Below, piece by piece: positions 39,113-47,931 of a DNA stretch of 64,000 nucleotides; the first letter of the stretch is position 1, and every line of letters starts with the position of its first letter. The position numbers and the translations under genes are program-made. The stretch comes from Sphingomonas kaistensis. GTDB taxonomy: Bacteria; Pseudomonadota; Alphaproteobacteria; Sphingomonadales; Sphingomonadaceae. Under the pieces are notes generated by a model, which searched no databases, was not told the DNA's origin, and saw only the letters and a list, made by a program, of their open reading frames with translations. The stretch covers positions 2,549,001 to 2,613,000 of the forward strand of contig NZ_JAATJC010000001.1 in assembly GCF_011927725.1 (NCBI RefSeq), in the 5' to 3' direction.

Positions 39113-40288
39113 ATGCCCTCAGCCTATATCGTCGCCGCCGCTCGCACTGCCGGGGGCAAGAAGGGCGGAGCGCTCAAGGACTGGCACCCGGCCGACCTCG
39201 GCGCCAAGGTGCTCGACGCGCTGGTCGAGCGCGCCGGGATCGACCCGGCGGTGATCGAGGACGTGATTGCCGGTTGCGTCGGCCAGGTCGGCGAACAGAG
39301 CTTCCACATCGGCCGCAACATGGTGATGGCCTCAAGCCTGCCGGACAGTGTGCCGGCGGTGTCGATCGACCGCCAGTGCGGCTCCTCGCAGCAATCGATC
39401 CACTTCGCCGCCCAGGCGGTGATGAGCGGGACGCAGGACGTGGTGATCGCTGCCGGCGTCGAGAGCATGACGCGGGTTCCGATGGGGCTTGCGGTGATGC
39501 TGCCGATGCAGGCGGGGATTGGCATCGGTCCGTGGCCGCAGTCGATCAAGGACCGCTACGGCGTGACCGAGTTCAGCCAGTTCACCGGGGCCGAGATGAT
39601 CGCCCGCAACTTTCAGATGAGTCGCAAGGAGCTGGACGCCTTTGCGCTGGAAAGCCATCGGCGCGGGGCGGCGGCGACCGGGCGGGGCGATTTCGACGAG
39701 GAGATCGTGCCGCTGACGATCGTCGACGCCGACGGCAAGGAAACGCAGCACGTCCGTGACGAGGGCATTCGCGCCGATGCGTCGATGGAGGGCCTCGGCG
39801 CGCTCAAGACTCTGAAGCCCGACGGGGTCATCACCGCCGGCAATGCCAGCCAGATCTGCGACGGCGCGTCCGGCGTCATGGTGGTCAGCGAGCGGGCGCT
39901 GAAGGAGCATGGCCTCACTCCCCTTGCCCGGATCGACCATCTGACTGTCACCGCCGGCGACCCGGTGATCATGCTGATCGAACCGATCCCAGCCACCCGC
40001 CGCGCGCTGGAGCGGTCGGGCCGGAAGATCGAGGACATTGATCTCTACGAGGTCAACGAAGCCTTCGCGCCCGTCCCGTTGGCGTGGCTGCGCGAGATCG
40101 GCGGCGATCCGGAGAGGCTCAACGTCAATGGCGGGGCGATCAGCCTCGGCCATCCGCTGGGCGCAAGCGGGACCAAGTTGATGACGACCCTGGTCCACGC
40201 CCTACGCAAGAAGGGCGGCGGCTATGGCCTCCAAACGATGTGCGAAGGCGGCGGCATTGCCAACGTCACCATCATCGAAGCGCTCTGA
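39113..40288 (+). CDS. Acetyl-CoA C-acyltransferase (thiolase)
   Basis: 391 residues from ATG 39113, where thiolases begin (MPSAYIVAAARTAGGKKGGA). The active-site nucleophile is C89 in IDRQCGSSQQSIHFAA. The His/Cys pair is in GGAISLGHPLGASG and TMCEGGG. It condenses or cleaves acyl-CoA; degradative and biosynthetic roles cannot be separated from sequence alone. The C-terminus is followed by 188 bases containing a short tandem repeat. Confidence 0.92.
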   Translation: MPSAYIVAAARTAGGKKGGALKDWHPADLGAKVLDALVERAGIDPAVIEDVIAGCVGQVGEQSFHIGRNMVMASSLPDSVPAVSIDRQCGSSQQSIHFAAQAVMSGTQDVVIAAGVESMTRVPMGLAVMLPMQAGIGIGPWPQSIKDRYGVTEFSQFTGAEMIARNFQMSRKELDAFALESHRRGAAATGRGDFDEEIVPLTIVDADGKETQHVRDEGIRADASMEGLGALKTLKPDGVITAGNASQICDGASGVMVVSERALKEHGLTPLARIDHLTVTAGDPVIMLIEPIPATRRALERSGRKIEDIDLYEVNEAFAPVPLAWLREIGGDPERLNVNGGAISLGHPLGASGTKLMTTLVHALRKKGGGYGLQTMCEGGGIANVTIIEAL

Positions 40289-40304
40289 CCGGGCGGGCCG
40301 CTTC

Positions 40305-40338
40305 GAAGGTCACAAAGGTCACCAAGGTCACATGGGGG
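40305..40338 (+). repeat. Short GGTCAC tandem repeat, copy 2
   Basis: Three 9-base units (GAAGGTCAC, AAAGGTCAC, CAAGGTCAC) run in tandem, followed by ATGGGGGGGG. It begins 16 bases after the thiolase stop. The copy at 16651-16682 is the same unit with the same tail. Confidence 0.7.
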
Positions 40339-40476
40339 GGGGTCGCTTCGCCCGGTCGAGCTGCCCCGCCCTGCAGAGAGATCGGCGGCAAGGAGCAGGC
40401 TTGAACCATATGGGTTCATAGGACCGTGCCTTGTCCTACATTGCAAGCCCCTTCGGGCGACCCTAGATGCCTGCCC

Positions 40477-40929
40477 ATGAAAAGCCTTTCCCTTCTTGCG
40501 GCGGCCGTGGCCGTCGCGGCGCCCGCGAGCGCCCAGGCCCCTGCCCTTCACGTCAGCGGCTGGGCCCGCGCCGGAGTGAGCAGCAGCGCGGCTTATGTCA
40601 GCGTGCACAATGGCGGCGCCGCCGATCGCTTGCTGGGTGCGAGCAGCCCGGCGGCCGGGCAAGTGTCGATCCACGACAGCCAGAATAGCGGCGGCGTGAT
40701 GCGGATGCGGGCGGCGGGCGCGGTGCCGGTGGCCGCCGGTGGAAGCATCGCGATGAAGCCGAGTGGGCTGCACATCATGCTGTCGGGGCTGAAGACGCCG
40801 CTCAAGCCCGGGGCCAGGCTGCCGATCGTGCTTCGGTTCGAAAAGGCCGGGCTGGTACGGGCGAGCCTGCCGATCCTGCCGCCGGGAGCGCAGGGTCCGG
40901 CCGCCGCGGGGGCGCACCATGGCCACTGA
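40477..40929 (+). CDS. Periplasmic copper chaperone PCu(A)C
   Basis: 150 residues from ATG 40477 with a signal peptide (MKSLSLLAAAVAVAAPASAQ). The copper-binding motif H66-X10-M77-X21-H99-X-M101 is exactly of the PCuAC form: HDSQNSGGVMRM and KPSGLHIMLSG carry it. It delivers Cu(I) to the CuA centre of cytochrome oxidase. The C-terminal HHGH can bind further copper. It overlaps the SCO gene by 11 bases, and the two are a known functional pair. Confidence 0.95.
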   Translation: MKSLSLLAAAVAVAAPASAQAPALHVSGWARAGVSSSAAYVSVHNGGAADRLLGASSPAAGQVSIHDSQNSGGVMRMRAAGAVPVAAGGSIAMKPSGLHIMLSGLKTPLKPGARLPIVLRFEKAGLVRASLPILPPGAQGPAAAGAHHGH

Positions 40930-41560
40930 GGCGCCAGCGTCGAAGCTGAAGGTGCTGCGCCTCGTCCTGTGGTCGCTGGTAGGCCTTGCCGCCGTCGCCT
41001 TCGCTTGGCTGTTGCTGGTGCGGCCGGAAGGGCCGACGGTCACCAGCCGGGCCGACCCCGGCATGCCCGGCTTCACCATCGGCGCGCCGTTCACCTTGAC
41101 CGGCAGCGACGGGAAGCCCTTCAACAGCGCGCAGGCGCTTGCCGGGCGCCCCTATGCGATGTTCTTCGGCTTCACCAATTGCCCCGATGTGTGCCCCAAT
41201 ACACTGGGCAAGCTGGCCAAGCTGCGCGGACAGCTGGGCAAGGGTGACCAGGCGTTCGACATCGTGTTCGTGTCGGTCGACCCCAAGCGCGATACGCCGA
41301 AGGTCGTTGGGGACTATGTCGAGCTGTTCGGAACCCCGATCATCGGCCTGACCGGAAGTGAGGAACAGGTGGCAGCGGTGGCCAAGAGCCACGCCATCTA
41401 CCAGGCGCGGGTGCCCGACAAGGCGGCGCCCGGCGGCTACACCGTCGACCATGGCAGCCAGGTGCTGCTATTCGGGCGCGACGGCAAGTTCGTGTCGACC
41501 ATCGCGCAGGAGGAGGCCGACGCCCCCGCCCTCGACAAGCTGAAGCGGATCGTCGCCTAG
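40919..41560 (+). CDS. SCO1/SenC family copper-delivery protein
   Basis: 213 residues. One N-terminal membrane anchor (about 12-34) tethers a thioredoxin-like domain. Copper is bound by C88 and C92 (NCPDVCPNTL) and H178 (YTVDHGSQVLL). These are the defining residues of SCO proteins, which metallate cytochrome oxidase with PCuAC. It is the second gene of the copper pair and converges with the gene ending at 41572, only 11 bases away. Confidence 0.95.
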   Translation: MATEAPASKLKVLRLVLWSLVGLAAVAFAWLLLVRPEGPTVTSRADPGMPGFTIGAPFTLTGSDGKPFNSAQALAGRPYAMFFGFTNCPDVCPNTLGKLAKLRGQLGKGDQAFDIVFVSVDPKRDTPKVVGDYVELFGTPIIGLTGSEEQVAAVAKSHAIYQARVPDKAAPGGYTVDHGSQVLLFGRDGKFVSTIAQEEADAPALDKLKRIVA

Positions 41561-41571
41561 GCCTTCGCGCG

Positions 41572-42237
41572 CTATCTGGTGCGCATGGCGAGGCCGAAGG
41601 TCGTCGCGCTGAGCATATCGGCCATCAGGTTGGGCTGGGCATTGGCCGCACTGTCACTCCGCTCGGTCAGCAGCCAGCCACGCACCAGTCCGGTCTGAAC
41701 CCGGACGTTGCGTGCGCGCCCGCTCGCCTTGCTGGAGAATTGAAGGGTGCGGTGTTCGATGGCGTCGCTCCCCCGCTTCGGCCTGGCGGTCAGGAGCATG
41801 CCGGTCCACGGCTTGTAGCCAGGCTCTTTCACGGCAGCAGCCTGCGCATATTGCTCGGCCCAGTCGAGGGTCGCGTCGGCCGGGGCGCGTTCGACCGACG
41901 CGCGGAACAGGCTTCCGTTGCCGCTGGTCTCGCACGCCGCCGCAGTGGCGGTCGCATACAGGATCCGCTGCCCCTTCTTGCCGAGCGGGCAGCTCAGGCC
42001 CGAGGGAAGGTGTCGGGCCTTGCCCCCATTCACGTCGCTGGCGTCCTCGAACAGCCCGCTCGCACCGGCCCGCGCGATCTCCGCGGCGACTGCCTGCCTT
42101 GTCCGGGCGAGTTGCTCGGCCGACATCGGCTCGACGATCGTGATCCCCATGCTCTTCAGCAAATCGTCCTGCCGTTGCTGGGCCGATGCGGGGATGGCGA
42201 CGGCAAGAGCAGTCGCGGCAAGAAGATGGATACGCAT
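41572..42237 (-). CDS. Secreted hypothetical protein
   Basis: 221 residues from ATG 42237 with a clear signal peptide (MRIHLLAATALAVAIPASA) cleaved near 19. Residues 25-85 have LLKSMGITIVEPMSAEQLAR and end in a cysteine (LSCPLGKKGQR); a second cysteine (AACETSGNG) follows. The C-terminal part is beta-rich (LTARPKRGSDAIEHRTLQFS, VRVQTGLVRGWLLTERS) and ends in a hydrophobic helix. I recognise no family. It is convergent with the SCO gene and followed upstream by a repeat-rich AT segment. Confidence 0.65.
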   Translation of the reverse strand: MRIHLLAATALAVAIPASAQQRQDDLLKSMGITIVEPMSAEQLARTRQAVAAEIARAGASGLFEDASDVNGGKARHLPSGLSCPLGKKGQRILYATATAAACETSGNGSLFRASVERAPADATLDWAEQYAQAAAVKEPGYKPWTGMLLTARPKRGSDAIEHRTLQFSSKASGRARNVRVQTGLVRGWLLTERSDSAANAQPNLMADMLSATTFGLAMRTR

Positions 42238-42334
42238 GGTTACTCTCCGAACTGAATGTTGCGGGAGGCTATGCTCGGTGTGTCGCGTTGGCAATTGATG
42301 TGCGGGATTGGATTGATTGCAGGTTACTGGCGGC

Positions 42335-42369
42335 GAATGTCTGCAATGGGTGGAAAGCGGAATGTCTGC
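42335..42369 (+). repeat. Short dispersed repeat, left copy flanking the methyltransferase gene
   Basis: GAATGTCTGCAATGG (42335-42349) is followed by GGAATGTCTGC (42359-42369). The 15-mer recurs with one change (C for T at position 8) at 43388-43402, on the other side of the methyltransferase gene. Confidence 0.7.
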
Positions 42370-42434
42370 CTTGGTCAGAATAGGCTCTCTTCAGAGCTTA
42401 CGTCGGGACATCATACCCTAGCTTGTTGAAATGC

Positions 42435-43307
42435 TTAGTCTGGCGCACGACGGGCAACCAAGAGACAGCTTGATCCGAAAGGCACGGAGCGTCGGCCAGA
42501 GATTCGATCAGCTTCCCACGCAAACGAGCGTGAGAATCCTTTGCCAATCGTTCCCGATGGTAATCTATGATCGGCATCCACCGAAGACGGGCTGCCAGCA
42601 TTCGTAAGCCTTAGCCAGCTTGGGATTGAACGGAGCGCAAATATCGGCGCCACTAGCGAGGAGAAGAAGTAGGTCCCGAACTCAACCTGAAAGCCTGCGG
42701 ACGAAACCAGCTTGCTCAGAGAGGCCAGAGTGTACCGCCGGAAATGGCCCGCGTAATCATCTTCTGTTGACCACAACCATTTGAATGCGGGCACCGTTAG
42801 ATAGATTCTCCCTGCGGGTTTGAGGGACGCACGCAGATGGCCGAGCGCAGCGGCATCGTCTTCTATGTGTTCCAGAACGTCGAAAAGGCCGGCGGCCCCA
42901 ACGGATGCTGAAGGTATTTCAAGATCCTGGAATGGAGCCATGAGGACGGGCAACCCTCGCCCGTAGGCGCATTCCGCACCGGCCCTTCCGGGTTCGATGA
43001 CAACACTTTGGAAGCCAGCCTCGCGGAGGCCGAGGGAAACATATCCGTTTCCTCCACCAATATCGATGATTATCCCTTCTGGTGGAAATTGCTGAACGAC
43101 GGACGAGATGATCGCGTTTCGGTGTTTGAACCAATACGAGGCTTCTTCAACGTGAGCCAGACTGGTGTGGCCGCCAGGAGGGTAGGAGATGCCGTCGCCA
43201 TTGCTGAATTCCCAAAAACCCGGCCGCGGCGCGCGCAATCCTGATATTCCGGAGCTAAAGTCGCAAGCTGCCTCGAGCGTTTGCTGACTTACCGTCTGCC
43301 TACTCAT
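42435..43307 (-). CDS. Class I SAM-dependent methyltransferase in AT-rich segment
   Basis: 290 residues from ATG 43307. The open frame extends upstream, but that part translates the intergenic repeat. Motif I is IIDIGGGNGYVSLGLREAGF, strand 2 ends in VVIEPGRAGAE, motif IV is AAGLFDVLEHIEDDAAAL and post-motif is LKPAGRIYLTVPAFKWLWS. This is a Methyltransf_11/23-type enzyme, often for sugar or lipid methylation. The substrate cannot be named. The local AT content is higher than in neighbours, and a short repeat lies on each side, suggesting recent acquisition. Confidence 0.78.
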   Translation of the reverse strand: MSRQTVSQQTLEAACDFSSGISGLRAPRPGFWEFSNGDGISYPPGGHTSLAHVEEASYWFKHRNAIISSVVQQFPPEGIIIDIGGGNGYVSLGLREAGFQSVVIEPGRAGAECAYGRGLPVLMAPFQDLEIPSASVGAAGLFDVLEHIEDDAAALGHLRASLKPAGRIYLTVPAFKWLWSTEDDYAGHFRRYTLASLSKLVSSAGFQVEFGTYFFSSLVAPIFALRSIPSWLRLTNAGSPSSVDADHRLPSGTIGKGFSRSFAWEADRISGRRSVPFGSSCLLVARRAPD

Positions 43308-43387
43308 TCGATAAACGCTCCCCTCGCGACATGGCGCCCTTGCCCAGCAGGGTAATTCGCCCGGGAAAGGCAGATGCGGATCAACCC

Positions 43388-43419
43388 GAATGTCCGCAAT
43401 GGCACAAGAGCAGACATTC
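43388..43419 (+). repeat. Short dispersed repeat, right copy flanking the methyltransferase gene
   Basis: GAATGTCCGCAATGG (43388-43402) followed by GCAGACATTC (43410-43419) forms an inverted pair: GAATGTCYGC against its complement. The left copy carries the same 15-mer but as a direct repeat. Confidence 0.7.
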
Positions 43420-43452
43420 GCATCAGGCGTCGCGCTGCGGTAGGGCTCGCTC

Positions 43453-43641
43453 ATGACAAGGCCCGCTTCCATTGAACGCGCGTTCGAACTCGCCCGGTCG
43501 GGCCGATGCCGCAGCGTGGCGGCCATCGTGCGGCTGCTGGGCGACGACGAGCGGGCAGCCGTCGAGGAGTATCTCAAGACGCCGGCGGCGAGACGGGAGC
43601 TCATTCTGGTCTGCAGCGACGCGTGGCTCGCGGTGCGGTAG
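43453..43641 (+). CDS. Small conserved-looking protein, 62 residues
   Basis: 62 residues from ATG 43453. It is helical with no signal peptide: MTRPASIERAFELARSGRCR, then AAIVRLLGDDERAAVEEYLK, then ELILVCSDAWLAVR. The FELARSGxC segment followed by a charged helix is reminiscent of short alphaproteobacterial proteins of unknown function. The first ATG lies 34 bases after the repeat. It has no neighbour of known role. The ribosome site is weak (GGGCTCGCTC). Confidence 0.5.
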   Translation: MTRPASIERAFELARSGRCRSVAAIVRLLGDDERAAVEEYLKTPAARRELILVCSDAWLAVR

Positions 43642-43678
43642 GATCGGCGTCGCAGCGCGGTCCTTCGCCGCTGCGCCG

Positions 43679-44182
43679 TCAGTAGTCGAACCGCAGGCCC
43701 CGGCAGGGTGTCGGGCGCAGGTGGTAATCCGCGAAGACGGACGAGGGCTTGTCCCTGGTCTGTTCGGTGATCGTCCAGCGCCAGCCGGTGCCGACGCGGC
43801 TGAAGCGATTGAGATAGGTCGCGTCGGTGAAGCGGTAGCGCTGGACGAAGCCGCCCGCTTCCAATTCGCCGAGGCCAAGCGAGGGTTCGTACAGGCCGCC
43901 GAAGGTGTCCAGGAAGACCGATCCAATCGCATTGGGCTTCTCGCCCGCGCCATAGGTGATCGCCGCTTCATACGGGTCCGACCCGAGGGCGCGCAGGTTG
44001 AGCGTGAAATAGCGCTGGCCCAGATGCCATTGGCCCCGCGCGATCGAAGGAGAGTCCTTGCCCTGCACCTGTCCGCTGACCCGCCAGCAGCCTTGCAGGC
44101 CAGCCACGCCGGCGAGACCGGGCGGCACGGTGTAGGCCGGAGTCGCCAGCATGAGGGTCAGCGCCAGCATCGTCATCGACAT
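43679..44182 (-). CDS. Secreted hypothetical protein (lipocalin-like)
   Basis: 167 residues from ATG 44182, in a frame open further upstream into the hydrolase gene region. The signal peptide is MSMTMLALTLMLATPAYTVP. The mature part begins with LQGCWRVSGQVQGKD and is beta-rich (GQWHLGQRYFTLNLRALGS, YEAAITYGAGEKPNAIGSV, FVQRYRFTDATYLNRF, GWRWTITEQTRDK), suggesting a lipocalin-like or DUF1579-like barrel. Cysteines GCW and PCRGL could pair. The fold assignment is an inference. It lies 23 bases after the hydrolase stop. Confidence 0.65.
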   Translation of the reverse strand: MSMTMLALTLMLATPAYTVPPGLAGVAGLQGCWRVSGQVQGKDSPSIARGQWHLGQRYFTLNLRALGSDPYEAAITYGAGEKPNAIGSVFLDTFGGLYEPSLGLGELEAGGFVQRYRFTDATYLNRFSRVGTGWRWTITEQTRDKPSSVFADYHLRPTPCRGLRFDY

Positions 44183-44205
44183 CTCCGGTACACCCGAGCT
44201 TGGGT

Positions 44206-45069
44206 CTAATCCGTGACCCGCGCCAGCAGGCGTTCGACGGCGGCGATGCTTTCGGGTTCGTCGAAGCTGGGGGCGTGGCCGACCTCCTCGATCGTGACGA
44301 GCTCGGCGTCGTCGCCCAGCTCGCGGACCATGCGCTCGGCGGTGGCGGCGGAGAACAGGTCGCTGGTGGCGCCGCGCAGGATGGTCACCGGGCGGCCCTT
44401 GAGATGGTCGAGCCACGGCCACAGGTTGGGCTGGGTCGCGTCATTGGCCTCGGCAAAGGGTTCGGCGATGCGCATGTCATAGTCGTAGACGACCTGCGGC
44501 CCTTCCTCGCGGCAGCAGCGGCGGGCGAAGCGTTCCCATTCGGCCACGCCCCAGCGCGGGTAGACGTCGCCCATCCGTGCCATCATCGCCGTGGCGGCGT
44601 CGGCGAAGCTGGTCCAGGTCACGGGCTTTCCGACATAGGTGCGAATGCGCTCGATGCCCTTCGGGTCGACTTCCGGCCCGATGTCGTTGAGAAGGGCGCC
44701 GGCGAGGCGCTCATTCTCCATCGCCGCAATCAGCATGGTGACGAGGCCGCCGAGCGAGGTGCCGATGAACACCGCGTCGGCGATCCCGAGCTGGTCGAGC
44801 AGCTTGATCACGTCGCGGGCATAGGTGGCGGGCATGTAGCGCGAGGGGTCGGGGTCGGCCGCGCTTCCGCCGCGACCGCGGAAGTCGAGCGCGAGGACGC
44901 GCCATTCGCCGGCGAAGCGGTCGGCCAGCGGCTCGAAATCGCGGGCATTGCGGGTCAGGCCCGGAAGGCACAGGATCGGGGGCTGGTCGGGATCTCCCCC
45001 CGCATAATCGCGGTAATGGAGCCGAAGGCCGTCCGTGCTGTTGTAGTTCCGGTCCTCGTACCGAGCCAC
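44206..45069 (-). CDS. Alpha/beta hydrolase
   Basis: 287 residues. A complete catalytic triad is visible: nucleophile S105 in FIGTSLGGLV, an Asp in GATSDLFSAAT, and His in VEEVGHAPSF (VGHAP). The oxyanion loop is LPGLTRNARDF. DFRGRGGSAADPD is the usual strand-4 motif of epoxide-hydrolase/esterase-like proteins. The substrate is unknown. It is the first gene of a pair with the secreted hypothetical protein and is divergent from selO. Confidence 0.9.
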   Translation of the reverse strand: MARYEDRNYNSTDGLRLHYRDYAGGDPDQPPILCLPGLTRNARDFEPLADRFAGEWRVLALDFRGRGGSAADPDPSRYMPATYARDVIKLLDQLGIADAVFIGTSLGGLVTMLIAAMENERLAGALLNDIGPEVDPKGIERIRTYVGKPVTWTSFADAATAMMARMGDVYPRWGVAEWERFARRCCREEGPQVVYDYDMRIAEPFAEANDATQPNLWPWLDHLKGRPVTILRGATSDLFSAATAERMVRELGDDAELVTIEEVGHAPSFDEPESIAAVERLLARVTD

Positions 45070-45110
45070 TCGCTGCTCCCTTTCTGATCGCCTGCCTCTA
45101 TCCGGACAAG

Positions 45111-46502
45111 ATGACGCCTGTGCAACCCTACCGACCCGATCCGCGCATCCTGGAGCTTGGCGAGACGTTTTACGACCCGGTGCGCGCAGCGAATTTCCCG
45201 GCGTGCACGGCGCGGTTCGTGAACACGCGCGCGGCGGCGGAGGTCGGATTGGAGGGGACCGACTGGGCGCGGCACTTCTGCCGGTTCGAGCCGCTGCCTG
45301 GAAATCTCGAGGCGCCGCTGGCGCTGCGCTACCACGGGCACCAGTTCCGATCGTATAATCCTGAGCTCGGCGACGGGCGCGGATTTCTGTTCGCGCAGCT
45401 CCGCGACGGGGCCGGGCGGCTGATGGATCTTGGCACCAAGGGGTCGGGGCAGACGCCGTGGAGCCGGTTCGGCGACGGCCGGCTGACGCTGAAAGGAGGG
45501 GTGCGCGAGGTGCTGGCCACCGAGATGCTGCAGGCGCTGGGGGTGAACACCAGCCGCAGCTTCGCGCTGTTCGAGACGGGCGAGGAGCTGGAGCGCAACG
45601 ACGAGCCCTCCCCGACCCGCTCGGCGGTGCTGACGCGGCTGAGCCACGGGCACATCCGCATCGGCACCTTCCAGCGGCTGGCGTTCGGCGAGGATGTCGC
45701 GGGGCTTGAGCGGCTGGTGCGCTATTGCCTCGAGCATCTGTATGGCGAGGCGGCCGATGGCGGGGCCGAGCGGCTGTTCGCGCTGGTGACGGAGCGGACC
45801 GCGGCGCTGGCGGCGAGCTACATGGTGGCGGGGTTCGTCCATGGGGTGCTTAACACCGACAACATCAACATCACCGGCGAGAGCTTCGATTACGGGCCGT
45901 GGCGGTTCGCGCCGAGCTGGGACCCGGCCTTCACCGCCGCCTACTTCGATCATGCCGGGCTGTACGCGTTCGGCCGGCAGCCGGAGGCGATCCAGTGGAA
46001 CCTGGCGCAGCTTGCTGGATGCCTTGCGCTGATGACCGACGGGCACGACGGGCTGCAGGCAATCCTCGAGGGCTTCGCCGGACAATTCCACGCGGCGCTG
46101 GCGGCGGGAATGGTGGGGCGGCTGGGACTGGCCCCGGCCGGGGCCGAGGAGGACCGGGTGGTGGCGCGAACGGCGGTGGCCGCGCTCGGGACCGGCGCAA
46201 TTGGCATCGACCGCTTCTTCTTCGACTGGTTTGGCGGCGAGCGGCCGGGGGGCGAGGCCTATGCCGACCCGGCGTTCCAAGCTTTGGCGGAGGCGATCGG
46301 CGAGCGGCGCGGCGCGCGGGCGCATCCCTACTGGTCGGACCCGGAGCCTTGCTCGCTGTTGATCGACGAGGTGGAGGCGATCTGGGCTTCGATTGCCAGC
46401 GACGACGACTGGGCGCCGTTCGAGGCCAAGGTGGCGGCCATACGGCGGATGGGCGAGGCCTTGACGGGGGCGGCGGGCTCGGCTTCTTCGCCACTCGCAT
46501 GA
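45111..46502 (+). CDS. selO: SelO-type protein adenylyltransferase (YdiU/UPF0061)
   Basis: 463 residues, slightly shorter than E. coli SelO (478). SelO is a pseudokinase that AMPylates Ser/Thr/Tyr of other proteins, part of the redox response. The family motifs YHGHQFRSYNPELGDGRG, DLGTKGSGQTPWSR, TLKGGVREVLATEM and VHGVLNTDNINITGESFDYG are all present. The last holds the metal-binding Asn and Asp. The C-terminus lacks the Sec/Cys motif of some homologues. Its stop overlaps the astD start (ATGA, 46499-46502), so both are made from one message. Confidence 0.92.
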   Translation: MTPVQPYRPDPRILELGETFYDPVRAANFPACTARFVNTRAAAEVGLEGTDWARHFCRFEPLPGNLEAPLALRYHGHQFRSYNPELGDGRGFLFAQLRDGAGRLMDLGTKGSGQTPWSRFGDGRLTLKGGVREVLATEMLQALGVNTSRSFALFETGEELERNDEPSPTRSAVLTRLSHGHIRIGTFQRLAFGEDVAGLERLVRYCLEHLYGEAADGGAERLFALVTERTAALAASYMVAGFVHGVLNTDNINITGESFDYGPWRFAPSWDPAFTAAYFDHAGLYAFGRQPEAIQWNLAQLAGCLALMTDGHDGLQAILEGFAGQFHAALAAGMVGRLGLAPAGAEEDRVVARTAVAALGTGAIGIDRFFFDWFGGERPGGEAYADPAFQALAEAIGERRGARAHPYWSDPEPCSLLIDEVEAIWASIASDDDWAPFEAKVAAIRRMGEALTGAAGSASSPLA

Positions 46503-47923
46503 CATTGATTTCCCTTGCGCCGGCGACCGGCGACTCCCTGTGGTCCGGTGAGATCGGCGATGCGGCGGCCGAAGTGGCGGCGGCGCGCGACGCGTTCCCT
46601 GCCTGGGCCGCGCAGCCGGTCACCTATCGCGCCGAAACGCTGCGCCGCTTCGCCAATGCGGTGCGGGCGCGCGAGGCCGAGTTCGCCCGGCTGATCGCGC
46701 TCGAAACGGGCAAGCCCCTGTGGGAAGCGAAGACCGAGGTGGGGGCGGTCGTGAACAAGGTCGAGATTTCGATCAGCGCCTACATGGAGCGCACAGGTAC
46801 CACGCGGCAGGAAGCGGCGCTGGGGTCGAAGATCGCGGTGCGGCACAAACCGCACGGGGTGCTTGCGGTGCTCGGACCCTATAATTTCCCCGCGCACTTG
46901 CCCAACGGGCATATCGTGCCGGCGCTGCTGGCCGGGAACACGGTGGTGTTCAAGCCGTCGGAAAAGACCCCGGCGGTGGGCGAGATGCTGGTCCAGCTCT
47001 ACCACGAGGCAGGCGTGCCGGAAGGCGCGGTCCGGTTGTTGATCGGCGGACCGGATGAGGGCCGCGCCCTGGCCGGCGAGGAGGGCATCGACGGACTGCT
47101 GTTCACCGGCTCGGCCCGGGCCGGGCAGGCACTTCACCGGCAATTCGCCGACATGCCCCACAAGATCCTGGCGCTGGAGCTGGGCGGCAACAACCCGCTG
47201 GTGGTGTGGGATGCCAGCGACACCGCCGCTGCGGCAACCATCGCGGTGCAATCGGCCTATCTGTCGGCAGGGCAGCGCTGCACCGCCGCGCGGCGCCTGA
47301 TTGTGCGCGAGGGCAAGGCCGGCGACGACCTGGTCAAGGCGATGCTGAAGCTGATGGACCGGCTGATCGTCGGTGAGCCGTTCGCCCAGCCCCAGCCCTT
47401 CATGGGGCCGGTGATCGACAATGCCGCGGCCGATCATGTCCAGGCGCAGTTCCTCGACCTGATGATCAAGGGCGGGCGGGTGATCCGCCGGCTTGACCGG
47501 CCGCAGGAAAGGCAGCCGTTCCTGACCCCGGCCCTGATCGACGTGACCGACGTGGCCGGACGGCCCGACGAGGAGATGTTCGGCCCCGCGCTGCAGCTGG
47601 TCCGGGTGCCCGATTTCGACGCCGCCATCGCCGAGGCCAACAACACCCGCTTCGGCCTTGCCGCCAGCCTGGTCGGCGGATCGCCTCAGCAGTTCGACCG
47701 CTTCTGGAGCGAGGTCCGGGCCGGGGTCATCAACTGGAACAAGCCGACCAACGGCGCGCCCTCCAACGCGCCCTTCGGCGGCGTCGGCCTCAGCGGCAAT
47801 CATCGGCCGAGCGCGGCCTATGCGGCCGATTATTGCGCTTATCCCGTCACCAGCAGCGAAGCCGAGATTGCCCGCGCCGCCATCAACGAAGGCCTGCGCG
47901 ACCCCAACATGCTGGAAGACTGA
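46499..47923 (+). CDS. astD: Succinylglutamate-semialdehyde dehydrogenase
   Basis: 474 residues from ATG 46499. It is an ALDH of the AstD type: IAVRHKPHGVLAVLGPYNFP, the catalytic Glu in LALELGGNNPLVVWD, the catalytic Cys in SAGQRCTAARRLIV, and NWNKPTNGAPSNAPFGGVGLSG near the end (quoted in part: NKPTNGAPSNAPFGG). That last segment is diagnostic of AstD. It oxidises N-succinylglutamate semialdehyde in the arginine succinyltransferase pathway. The other ast genes (astA, astB, astC, astE) are not in the window. It overlaps selO by 4 bases and ends at a hairpin. Confidence 0.92.
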   Translation: MTLISLAPATGDSLWSGEIGDAAAEVAAARDAFPAWAAQPVTYRAETLRRFANAVRAREAEFARLIALETGKPLWEAKTEVGAVVNKVEISISAYMERTGTTRQEAALGSKIAVRHKPHGVLAVLGPYNFPAHLPNGHIVPALLAGNTVVFKPSEKTPAVGEMLVQLYHEAGVPEGAVRLLIGGPDEGRALAGEEGIDGLLFTGSARAGQALHRQFADMPHKILALELGGNNPLVVWDASDTAAAATIAVQSAYLSAGQRCTAARRLIVREGKAGDDLVKAMLKLMDRLIVGEPFAQPQPFMGPVIDNAAADHVQAQFLDLMIKGGRVIRRLDRPQERQPFLTPALIDVTDVAGRPDEEMFGPALQLVRVPDFDAAIAEANNTRFGLAASLVGGSPQQFDRFWSEVRAGVINWNKPTNGAPSNAPFGGVGLSGNHRPSAAYAADYCAYPVTSSEAEIARAAINEGLRDPNMLED

Positions 47924-47931
47924 GGCCATCG

